A stretch of 14,073 bases of DNA from Phycisphaerales bacterium (GTDB taxonomy: Bacteria > Planctomycetota > Phycisphaerae > Sedimentisphaerales > Anaerohalosphaeraceae). A program made the position numbers and the translations under genes. The notes below the pieces were generated by a model. The model was not told where the DNA came from and ran no database searches. It saw nothing but the letters and a program-made list of their open reading frames with translations. The stretch spans positions 1-14,073 of the forward strand of contig DSDR01000085.1 of assembly GCA_011048645.1 (NCBI GenBank). Direction: 5' to 3'. Below, in pieces: positions 6,867 through 14,073 of this stretch (position 1 is the first letter of the stretch; each line of letters begins with the position of its first letter).

Positions 6867-8909
6867 TCATTTAAAAGGCGCAATCTTCACCAGTACAACG
6901 CCGTGGCGGCCTACATTGGCCTCAAATTTTTCCGTATATTGACCCATATCTTTTTGACGCCAGAGATCGCGAACGGTTTGTTCGCCGTGGATCCCAAGAT
7001 CGGACCAGTTGACGGTAACGGTCTGCTCACGTTGGCCGCGATTGAACAGGCCGACCGCTTTGGAGCCGTCTTCCATATCCTTGGCCCAGACTTCGAGCAT
7101 TCCGTTCTGGGTAATCCGCGCGGCCTGACGTCCCAGGGGATCCTGATTGACCTCCAGCACCTCGTCGTTGGTCAATAAATTCAAGGTAAACTCGTCCAAC
7201 TGTGTCATGTCGCATCCAATCAGCAGCGGAGAAGCCAGAAGACACCAGAGACTAATATGGGTATATTGCTCGTTGGGCGATAACCGCGTGTTACGCAGTT
7301 GCGGTCCCCAGCCGACTTTGCCGACCACCAGCATATCCGGATCGTTGAAATGTCCCGGACCGGCATACTTTTCAAGGCCGGCCTGGCTGAAGCCGATGCC
7401 CGACATGCTGGACCAACTGTCATTGATGTCCTGCGTGGTACGCCAGGAATTGCCGCCGACTTCGGCCCCCCACTCCCACACGCTGCCCATCCCGTATTGG
7501 CAAAGACTGTAAATGATGTCGCGCGGCTGCTGGCCCAGCGCCTGATGCATCCGCTCGAAGGGAACTTTGGCTTTTGCCAGGTCGCCGCCGCCTGCATAGG
7601 TTATGTTCGGGCTTGAGGAAGGGTCCCAATCTTTGCTGTCGCGATAGGCTTCGAAGGCGGGATTATAGGAACACCAGTCATACTTGAGATAGTCAAATCC
7701 CCACTCGGCGTATTGCTGTGCGTCCTGAAGTTCATAACCAAAACTGCCGACGCAGCCGCCGCACGTCCAGGGACCGGGCGCCGAATAAATGCCGATCTTG
7801 AGACCCTTGCCGTGCACGTAATCGGCCAGACCCTTCATATCCGGAAAACGCGGATTGGGCAGAATCCGGCCGTCGGAATTGCGATGCGGCCCCTGGAGAG
7901 AAGGATCGTTTGAATCACGATGCACCTGCCAGAAATCATCAATATTGATATAGGTCCAGCCGTGATTGATCAGACCGCTTTCAACCATGGCATCGGCGGC
8001 GGCCTTGATCTTCTCTGCCGTTACCGAACCGGCAAAACAATTCCAACTGTTCCAGCCCATTGCCGGGGTGAGGCCGATTTGCGAACCGCACACGATCCTG
8101 AATTCCCGCTCGGTCTTGCCCAGCGCGTTTTCGGCGCGAAGAGTCACTTTGTGTTCCCCTGCCTTTTCCAATTGACCGGTAATCAGCCCGGTTTGAGAAT
8201 CAAGACGCAACCCAGACGGAAGACCATCGGCCGAAAACGTCATCGGACGGTCGCCTGTGGCGGCGATTCTGAAGAAAAACGGCGACCCGGGGCGAACCCC
8301 GAAAATCTTGGCGCCGTTGATGCGGGGGGTTGGAGCGGGTTTGGGCGTCAGGATCACCGCGTCCTCAACGGGCCCAACGTCAAGCTTCGGTCTGGCGTTA
8401 TCGAGCATCGTAACTTTCAGGTTCACCCAGTCCGCATGGTCATAATCAATTCCGTCGCCGGCGTCCAACACCAGAAGATCGACCGTTTTGTATCCTCTGA
8501 TATCCAGCGAAAAGAATTTTGCCGCATCTCGCGAACGCATCGGCCCGCTGTTCCAAATCTCCCGACCGTCGGCGATAATCTGAAACACCACCGAACCCCG
8601 GCCGCTGGTTTCATCATCCAGCCCGGCGCCTCCCGACAACTCCACGCCCTTGCCGTCCAGCAGAAGCGGAATCTCGGAATTCGCATGAGTGCCAATGCCG
8701 TTTGGAAAGCGTTGACCCGCAATCGTCAGAGGTCGGTTGTCAACCGACCGATTTGCACGTGCCTGTCCCCAACTTTGCTCGATGCGTGAAACATCGAGAC
8801 TCGACAACCAGAATGTTTCGGTCTGGGCTGTCCCCTCTGACGCCGCACATGTGTGTCCCGCGGAAAAACAAAAGACGCAGAACAACAATACACAAATTAC
8901 ACGTTTCAT
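6867..8909 (-). CDS. Secreted NPCBM-Ig-GH27 alpha-galactosidase
   Basis: The 680-residue product starts at MKRVICVLLF, which begins a signal peptide and has an AGGAG upstream. An ATG 20 codons earlier is open but would place a basic leader before it. Order of domains: an NPCBM module at about 30-170 (FPNGIGTHANSEI, GLDDE), a putative Ig (He_PIG-like) domain at about 205-275 (FSADGLPSGLRLDSQTGLITG), and a GH27 catalytic domain from about 278 to the end. Catalytic residues are nucleophile Asp411 (YLKYDWCS) and acid/base Asp494 (WRTTQDINDSW), plus the NDPDML signature. The paired Asp of NIDDFWQ favours true alpha-galactosidase over the related beta-L-arabinopyranosidases, which carry a bulkier residue there. 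It probably removes terminal alpha-galactose from xylan or galactomannan side chains. It lies 108 bases before the GH62-GH10 gene. Confidence 0.92.
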   Translation of the reverse strand: MKRVICVLLFCVFCFSAGHTCAASEGTAQTETFWLSSLDVSRIEQSWGQARANRSVDNRPLTIAGQRFPNGIGTHANSEIPLLLDGKGVELSGGAGLDDETSGRGSVVFQIIADGREIWNSGPMRSRDAAKFFSLDIRGYKTVDLLVLDAGDGIDYDHADWVNLKVTMLDNARPKLDVGPVEDAVILTPKPAPTPRINGAKIFGVRPGSPFFFRIAATGDRPMTFSADGLPSGLRLDSQTGLITGQLEKAGEHKVTLRAENALGKTEREFRIVCGSQIGLTPAMGWNSWNCFAGSVTAEKIKAAADAMVESGLINHGWTYINIDDFWQVHRDSNDPSLQGPHRNSDGRILPNPRFPDMKGLADYVHGKGLKIGIYSAPGPWTCGGCVGSFGYELQDAQQYAEWGFDYLKYDWCSYNPAFEAYRDSKDWDPSSSPNITYAGGGDLAKAKVPFERMHQALGQQPRDIIYSLCQYGMGSVWEWGAEVGGNSWRTTQDINDSWSSMSGIGFSQAGLEKYAGPGHFNDPDMLVVGKVGWGPQLRNTRLSPNEQYTHISLWCLLASPLLIGCDMTQLDEFTLNLLTNDEVLEVNQDPLGRQAARITQNGMLEVWAKDMEDGSKAVGLFNRGQREQTVTVNWSDLGIHGEQTVRDLWRQKDMGQYTEKFEANVGRHGVVLVKIAPFK

Positions 8910-8919
8910 CCTGTTGATT

Positions 8920-8924
8920 CTCCT
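8920..8924 (-). promoter_or_regulatory. Ribosome binding site of the GH27 gene
   Basis: AGGAG on the minus strand, 10 bases before the ATG at 8909. It supports the signal-peptide start over the open frame that begins 60 bases earlier. Confidence 0.65.
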
Positions 8925-9023
8925 GTTTATTCTATGGATCGCAAACGGATTGTTTGACTTTCTAATCATCAGAATCTCATTTCTCCGAAAACCGAAAGAC
9001 AGGCATTCATATTCATAAACAAT

Positions 9024-9041
9024 AACGCCTTGCTCTGCGTT
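9024..9041 (-). terminator. Small hairpin after the GH43-CBM6 gene
   Basis: A perfect 5-base-pair stem, AACGC and GCGTT, encloses an 8-base loop. On the minus strand it is followed by ATTGTTTATG. It lies about 60 bases past the GH43-CBM6 stop, in the 191-base gap (8910-9100) before GH27, the longest intergenic stretch in the window. The stem is short and the T-run poor, so it may be only a partial terminator. I see no convincing promoter in the rest of this gap. Confidence 0.25.
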
Positions 9042-9100
9042 GTGCCATTCGCATCAACGGCGATTCGAGTCTGCCGCCCGCCGTATTTCGTCGTCCTGCC

Positions 9101-10474
9101 TTATTTTACCGGATGAAATTTCCACCAGTTGAAGTTCATCAGCAGGCCGCTTTCGCCGGTGAAAACAAAAAACACGTCGTGTACGCCGGCGGCGCCGTCA
9201 ACCGTACAGGTAACGGTTTTCCAGGTTTGCCAGCCGCCGGTTCCGGGGACTGCGCAGGTTCCCGCCAGAGTTCCCTTCGGACTGCCGAGGCGAATCTCAA
9301 TCGCGCCGCCTTCAGAGCCGGAGGCGACGCGGGCCTCGAAAGAAGCCGCCCCTTTGCCGAAATCCACCCCTTTGACCTTGATATAATCGCCGTTTTCGAT
9401 ATTGCAGACATTCATCCCGCCCTCGCTGCACCGTTCGGTCTTCACCCCCGACGCCCAGCAAATTGTTTCGGCCTGTACGGTGTCATAAGGATTGAGATGC
9501 CCTATTTGAGGCGCCCCCTTTTTGGTCATCTTGATAGTCGGGATTGTCCCGTCTTCATTGTACTCAAACTGCTCGACGCATACCGAACGGTTGAATCCTC
9601 CGCCGCCCGGCAGCGCGGCGTTGTGATAAAAGAAGTACCAGTTGCCCTTGTATTCGCACACCCCCGGATGATTGGTAAAGGCGCTCGTCGGCTGGGTGGG
9701 CATAATGACGCCCCTGAACGTCCACGGCCCGACGGCACTGGGAGCGGTTGAATACGCAATATGTTCGGGAATCGGTCCGGCGGCAAACAACATGTAGTAC
9801 AAATCGTTACGCTTATACAGCCAAGGCCCTTCCTCGTACTGGGTGGCCCGGTCGTCTTTGCTGCGGACGCCGAAACTCTCGGTGGTCAGCGGCACCTCGA
9901 CAACATCGCCGGAATACGAAATCATATCTTCATTCAATTTCACATACCGCAGGTAGGGATTGCCCCAGTACAGGTACGCCTGGCCGTCGTCATCGATAAA
10001 TACCGTCGGGTCGATATCGCCCCAACTGCCGTCATTGCCCACCAGGGGATGCCCGAGAGGGTCTTTGAACGGCCCTGCCGGGTCGGTTGCGACCGCCACA
10101 CCGATGGCTTTGCCGCCGACTTTCAGCTTCATGGGAACATAAAAATAGAACTTTCCGTTTCTGTAAATACATTGCCCCGCCCAGGCATCTCCGCTTGCCC
10201 AACTGAAATCTTTGTAAGACAACGGGGACCCATGATCGGTCCAGTTCACCATATCGGTTGACGAATAGCATCGCCAGTCATTCATCGTGAAGAAATTATT
10301 CACCAACTCATCTTCGTCATGAGTGGTATAAAGATATACCGTATCATTATAAACCAAGGGGGCCGGATCGGCGGTATAATGGGTCTGAACAATCGGATTA
10401 TCCGCATAACACGCTGTCCAGACAACCATTATCGCTGTTAATCGAATCGACATCTTTATAAACGTTTTACTCAT
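9101..10474 (-). CDS. Secreted GH43-CBM6 arabinofuranosidase/xylosidase-type enzyme
   Basis: The 457-residue protein has a signal peptide (about residues 1-24) and then a five-bladed GH43 domain at about 26-315. All three catalytic acids are visible: base Asp36 (YTADPAPLV), pKa-modulating Asp155 (GDIDPTVFIDDDG) and acid Glu215 (QYEEGPWLYKR). A CBM6-like module follows at about 329-455 (DTVQAETICWASGVKTE, NGDYIKVKGVDFGKGA, GGWQTWKT, FNWWKFHPVK). GH43 enzymes invert alpha-L-arabinofuranosides or beta-xylosides; CBM6 modules commonly bind xylan. Given the neighbours, an arabinoxylan-directed alpha-L-arabinofuranosidase is most likely, but the GH43 subfamily decides this and I cannot assign it. 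AAGGAA lies 10 bases before the ATG. The GH43 part is a diverged paralogue of the one in the upstream GH43-GH127 gene. Confidence 0.92.
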   Translation of the reverse strand: MSKTFIKMSIRLTAIMVVWTACYADNPIVQTHYTADPAPLVYNDTVYLYTTHDEDELVNNFFTMNDWRCYSSTDMVNWTDHGSPLSYKDFSWASGDAWAGQCIYRNGKFYFYVPMKLKVGGKAIGVAVATDPAGPFKDPLGHPLVGNDGSWGDIDPTVFIDDDGQAYLYWGNPYLRYVKLNEDMISYSGDVVEVPLTTESFGVRSKDDRATQYEEGPWLYKRNDLYYMLFAAGPIPEHIAYSTAPSAVGPWTFRGVIMPTQPTSAFTNHPGVCEYKGNWYFFYHNAALPGGGGFNRSVCVEQFEYNEDGTIPTIKMTKKGAPQIGHLNPYDTVQAETICWASGVKTERCSEGGMNVCNIENGDYIKVKGVDFGKGAASFEARVASGSEGGAIEIRLGSPKGTLAGTCAVPGTGGWQTWKTVTCTVDGAAGVHDVFFVFTGESGLLMNFNWWKFHPVK

Positions 10475-10570
10475 GGTCTTGTTTTTCCTTATAATTCTCT
10501 TGTTGTCAATGCATTGTATTTATGGCTGAATGACGATGGCATCCTCAGCCACCGGCAGCGGCGGCAGATT

Positions 10571-10795
10571 TCAGATGTCCGGCGGCAATCCCAGATCGCC
10601 TTGGCCGACAACGATCCAGTCAATGTTCACTGCAACATTATCGCCAACCCGGCTGATGGTCAAAGCAGCGTTTTCAGCCTCAAACACGTGCTTTTCAGCC
10701 GCAAGGGCCGAAGTGGAGGCGGCAAAGAAAATCAGGAATCCGACCAAGAGGATTCGGGTATCGTTAACAACATTGAAGCAAACATTTGGCATCAT
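10571..10795 (-). CDS. Small secreted protein of unknown function (74 residues)
   Basis: A separate small gene begins at ATG 10795, seven bases after the true GH127 stop, with AGGA (10801-10804) 5 bases upstream. A second ATG follows immediately. The protein has a hydrophobic export segment (ILLVGFLIFFAASTSALA, residues about 15-32, likely cleaved after ALA) and a mature part of about 42 residues starting EKHVFEAENAALTI. FEAENA resembles the first strand of CBM6 or other beta-sandwich sugar-binding modules, but the protein is too short for one. It stops at TGA (10573-10571); the same frame continues for 16 residues (NLPPLPVAEDAIVIQP) to a TAA at 10522-10520. It may be a true small exported protein or the remnant of a larger binding protein. 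I do not recognise a family. Confidence 0.6.
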   Translation of the reverse strand: MMPNVCFNVVNDTRILLVGFLIFFAASTSALAAEKHVFEAENAALTISRVGDNVAVNIDWIVVGQGDLGLPPDI

Positions 10796-10800
10796 CACGT

Positions 10801-10804
10801 TCCT
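10801..10804 (-). promoter_or_regulatory. Ribosome binding site of the small secreted gene
   Basis: AGGA on the minus strand, 5 bases before the ATG at 10795 and overlapping the last bases of the GH127 stop region. It supports an independent, coupled start for the 74-residue protein rather than translation as a tail of GH127. Confidence 0.6.
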
Positions 10805-13800
10805 AATTAAAAGGAAGAATCTCCGGGGCATCCGGCCGGAGCAGGCGCACGTCATACAACCCCCCGGCCAGTCCCCGACTTGCGGCAAATCGAACCGTAA
10901 GGCGTCCGTTTTCAGCGGCCTGAAGTATTTCAGGGGGAATCGGATAGCGTTTTTCAACAAAGTGGTTCGGTTTTCGCCGGTCAGTCGCTGGGTGGCGATC
11001 CGCGTCCCGTTGACCAAGATATCAAATTCCCGGCCGCGATCATCGCCGGAATAGGTCACCGACAGAATGACTTCTTCGGCGCCCCGCGGATCAAGGGTAT
11101 ATTGAATCCAGGAACCGTGACGCCAGCGGCGACCGTTGTGAATGCCTGTTTCCATGCCTTCGCCCTGAAGGTCATGTTCGACTTCAGGCTGCTGCTGGCC
11201 TACCGCTATCCAGTCGATAGTCGCCGCTTCGCGCACCTGGCGGGCACGTTCCTGGGCGGCAAGTTTTTCCTTTCTGGCCGCAATCTGTTCGGCGGTTGTG
11301 AGCTCCCAGTACATCTGATAGCGACGCTCATGCAGCCGGAAAAACGGCATCAGCGGCAAGCCTTCGGGGTCGGCCGGCTCAATGATATCCTTGATACGGA
11401 AATGCAGCGGCCCGGCAGTACGGTCTTCAACCACATGCGTAAGCAATTCCTCTTCGGTCGCAAGCAGCGTCGGCGCCCTGTCCAGCGGAGTCATTGGACC
11501 ATGTGCCACCTGCCCCATGCGACTGCCATCGGCAAACAGGCCGTCCAGACGATCCGTGCTGCCGGGTTTTGCCAGTACGATCGGGCCATACAGAAAAGCC
11601 ACCCAATCGGATCCATCGGGCAAACGTTCGGTTCGCAGATGCATGGGAAGCTCCACGTCAACCGTATCGCCGTCTTTCCATTCCTGTCGAACAGCGGCAT
11701 AGGAAGACGGCGTTGACGTGACATCGATGGATTGCCCGTTGACCTTGATCGCAAAATCACCCGCTTTGACCCAGGCGGGATGGCGAATATTCAGCGTAAA
11801 GGTGGTTGGTTTCGGAAGTTGAAGACGAAGCCGCGTCCGCGGCTCATACGGAAATTTCGTTTCCTGTCGCAGCGCCAATCCGCCCACATTCAGGGAAAGC
11901 TCTGAGGGAATAAAGAGATTCACATACAACTGGTCCTTTGCCTGGGCATAAATAAACGCACCGTACCGTCCGGGGTTCTCCATCCCGGTTCCGACACAAC
12001 ACCAGAAGGCCACCTCAGGCTGAGAATACACCCGGTAGTGATCCGGACGGATTGAGGTGAAATAGACATATCCGGGCTTTTGGGGATGGATGGAGGCCAG
12101 GATATGATTGTAAAGGGCGCGCTCATAATAATCGGCATAAGCGGCCATCGGTTCGGCCTTGAAAAGCTCCTCGGTGAGCCTGAGCATATTGTAGGTATTG
12201 CAGGATTCAGGTCCCTCTCGGTGCGCGATCATGCCGCTGAAATCCTTGAGGTCATTGAAATGCTCACTGACGCTGTTGCCGCCAAAAGCCACACTGCGAT
12301 TCTGTGTAACGGTTTCCCAGAAAAACGAGGCCCCGGTGTGCAGCTTGTCGTCGTTGGCCAACTCAGCAATGCGCTGCATACCGATGATTTTGGGGATCTG
12401 GGTATTGGCATGAAGGCCGGTGAGCCTGTCTTGGCGATTTATCAGCGGCTCGAAGATTCTCCAGTGATTGAATCGTTTGGCCAGATTGAGATACTTCTCG
12501 TTTCCGGTAATCGCATAGACATCGGCCAGCACCTCGTTCATCCCGCCGTATTCCACATCAAGCATTTGCTGCATCTGAGCGTCAGTCAGACCGGAGGTAA
12601 GCTGTTCGCACCAGTCTGTGTAACGTACGAGCAAATCGCGCGCTTTTTGATTGCCTCCAAGCAGATAAGCATCCCGAAGCCCGGCATACATCTTGTGGAG
12701 GTTATACCACGGCGCCCACCTGCGGTGCATCAGCCCGACATTCCCCTCTGCGACACGGCGCCAATATTCTTTGCTTCCCGACACACCGCCCAGATAGCCA
12801 TTGCCGTTGGCTTCCTGAATTTCAGCAAGCTCATCAATCATATAATCCAGTCGGCGTTTGAATTCGCCGTCCGAGTCGGCGCCCGATGCCATCATTTGCG
12901 ACATCGCTGATAAATAATGTCCGGCAGTGTGCCCTTCAAGGCCCATACTTTCCCAGTTGCCGTAAGGCTGTGCCTTTGGCGGCAATCCTGCTTCACGACG
13001 AAACGGCGCCAACAGCCGATCGGCGTTGTGAGCCAGGAGATATTGACGATTGGCCTGAACCGCCTCGGAAAAAGGACTGTCAAGCAGCCGTACATCGTTT
13101 AACGGAAACAACTGAGCCGACGACTTGGTTACCTTCGGGGGAACGGTAACGCCTTCATCGGTTTGCGTGATGGGTTGAATGGACCCATCCGCATTGAAGT
13201 AAAGATATTCCACACGGACACTCCGTCGGCAGTCGCCGCCGGGAATGCCATTGATCGTGGCCGAGCCGCAGTGGTAGAAGAAATACCACTGATCCTTAAA
13301 CTCGACAACCGCCGGATGGATGGTAAAGCCGACCTTTGCCGAACCGGTTATCAGCCCGCGATAGGTCCATGGTCCGGTAACTTTCTCTGCCGTGGCATAG
13401 GCGATCTTTTCCGGCGGATTGCCGGGTACATCTGCAGCATAGACATTGTAGTAGATATCCCCGCGTTTGAAGAGCCAGGGGCCTTCTGCAACATTTTTGT
13501 GCGGTATTTTTTCGATCGGCCCATCGAGTTCAATCATGTTGGGTTTGAGTTTGACCAGATAGAAGTCGCCATTGCCCCACATCATCCAGGCAGTGCCGTC
13601 GTCGTCAATGAAAACAGTGGGATCGATGTCGGCGTTGGGACGACTCGAATCGGTGGTCATATCGTCGGTAATGAGCGGAGTTCCGCGGGCATCTTTGAAC
13701 GGTCCCAGCGGATTGTCAGAAACGGCCACTCCGATACAGTGTTCATTGTTGTTATTGCGGCGTAATGTCGCATAGAAATAGAATTTGCCGTCCTTTTCGA

Positions 13801-14073
13801 TCATATGAGCGGCCCAGGCAACATTAGGCCGGGCGAATTCAAACTCTTCCGACCGCATAATGGGGCCGTGCGCCGTCCATGTCTGCATATCTTTCGAAGA
13901 ATAGCACAACCATTCCGGCATGGTGAAAAACTGGCCCTCTCTGGCGTTGTCGCGACCGACATAGACATAAACCGTATCGCCAACAACCAGAGCCGCCGGG
14001 TCGGCCGTAAAAACATCACGAAAAATGGGATTTCCGCCAAGGCACTGACCGATAATTGCTGTCAGTAAAACAA
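10803..14073 (-). CDS. Secreted GH43-GH127 arabinofuranosidase fusion (5' end outside window, apparent frameshift near 3' end)
   Basis: The frame is open to the right edge, reading LLTAIIGQCLGGNPIFRD, the end of a signal peptide, so the true start lies just outside; ATG 13921 is internal. GH43 covers about 13140-14020, with base Asp at 14002-14000 (FTADPAALV), Asp at 13624-13622 (ADIDPTVF) and acid Glu at 13486-13484 (VAEGPWLF). GH127 (formerly DUF1680) covers about 11350-13130. It has acid/base Glu at 12265 (SEHF), zinc ligands Glu and Cys at about 12208 and 12202 (GPESCNTYNM), and paired Cys at 12001-11996 (FWCCVGTGMEN), one of which is the family's nucleophile. A C-terminal DUF6805-like domain covers about 10806-11220. 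The expected end (YPIPPEIL...LYDVRLLRPDAPEILPFN, TAG at 10805-10803) is in another frame from about 10975 on, as if one base were missing. GH43 would attack alpha-linked and GH127 beta-linked arabinofuranose. Confidence 0.87.
10971..10974 (-). other. Probable site of a one-base deletion in the GH127 gene
   Basis: The run of four A on the minus strand is where one extra A would join FDILVNGTRIATQRLTGE to KPNHFVEKRYPIPPEIL and restore the normal family C-terminus with a TAG stop at 10805. A second candidate is the five-A run at 10950-10954, but the aromatic HF and YPIP motifs already in the new frame favour the first. It may be a sequencing or assembly error in a homopolymer or a real mutation. 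Confidence 0.7.

Noticed and set aside
7920..8789. Plus-strand open frame of 289 codons opposite the GH27 gene
   Set aside because: It is antisense to a certain enzyme gene, its residue composition is uneven and no family motifs are visible; it is a by-product of codon bias.
10520..10573. TGA recoded as a sense codon in the small gene
   Set aside because: TGA is used as the ordinary stop of the GH27 and GH62-GH10 genes in this window, and I see no selenocysteine-type stem. A mutation or a true stop is simpler.
12080..12910. Plus-strand open frame of 276 codons opposite GH127
   Set aside because: It lies wholly opposite conserved GH127 sequence, including the SEHF and ESC catalytic region, and has no recognisable domain.
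10571..13921. A single 1116-residue protein starting at the ATG at 13921 and ending at 10571
   Set aside because: The frame continues upstream to the window edge with the GH43 catalytic Asp and a signal-peptide end, so 13921 is internal. The last 90 residues belong to a frameshifted tail and a separate small gene.
1..14073. tRNA, rRNA, CRISPR arrays, insertion sequences, attachment sites
   Set aside because: No clover-leaf, rRNA-like stretch, regular direct repeats, transposase or terminal inverted repeats were found; nearly all of the window is enzyme coding sequence.

Overview
The window is a one-directional cluster of secreted plant-polysaccharide enzymes. Every gene I can support reads on the minus strand, so transcription runs from the right edge to the left. 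The organism is probably a planctomycete, perhaps class Phycisphaerae; a verrucomicrobium is the main alternative. The evidence is a short sigma factor of the Rhodopirellula/Verrucomicrobium type at the left end and multi-domain exported hydrolases with NPCBM, malectin and putative Ig modules. No SusC/SusD pair or other transporter is visible, unlike a typical Bacteroidetes polysaccharide utilisation locus. The taxonomic call is inference from protein style only.

Layout in transcription order: (1) a GH43-GH127 fusion whose start lies beyond the right edge and whose 3' end carries an apparent one-base frameshift; (2) a 74-residue secreted protein of unknown function; (3) a GH43-CBM6 arabinofuranosidase/xylosidase-type enzyme; (4) an NPCBM-Ig-GH27 alpha-galactosidase; (5) a malectin-GH62-GH10 enzyme that joins arabinofuranosidase and xylanase; (6) a single-domain GH10 xylanase; (7) a GH8-alpha/beta-hydrolase fusion, probably an exo-oligoxylanase joined to an esterase-like domain; (8) the sigma factor; (9) the first ten codons of a further gene overlapping the sigma stop, cut by the left edge. 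No gene-free stretch exceeds 200 bases.

Together the enzymes fit breakdown of a decorated glucurono/galacto-arabinoxylan. GH10 enzymes cut the xylan backbone, GH62, GH43 and GH127 remove arabinofuranose in alpha and beta linkage, GH27 removes terminal alpha-galactose, and GH8 trims oligosaccharides from the reducing end. The fused hydrolase may remove acyl esters. All except the edge-cut first gene have a complete, visible export signal, so the work is probably extracytoplasmic. Gene gaps are small (7 to about 190 bases), consistent with one or a few transcripts.

The most notable points are the three unusual enzyme fusions, the hidden frameshift that merges the GH127 reading frame with the small secreted gene, the small gene itself with a coding-like extension after its TGA stop, and the sigma/overlapping-gene pair at the end of the cluster.
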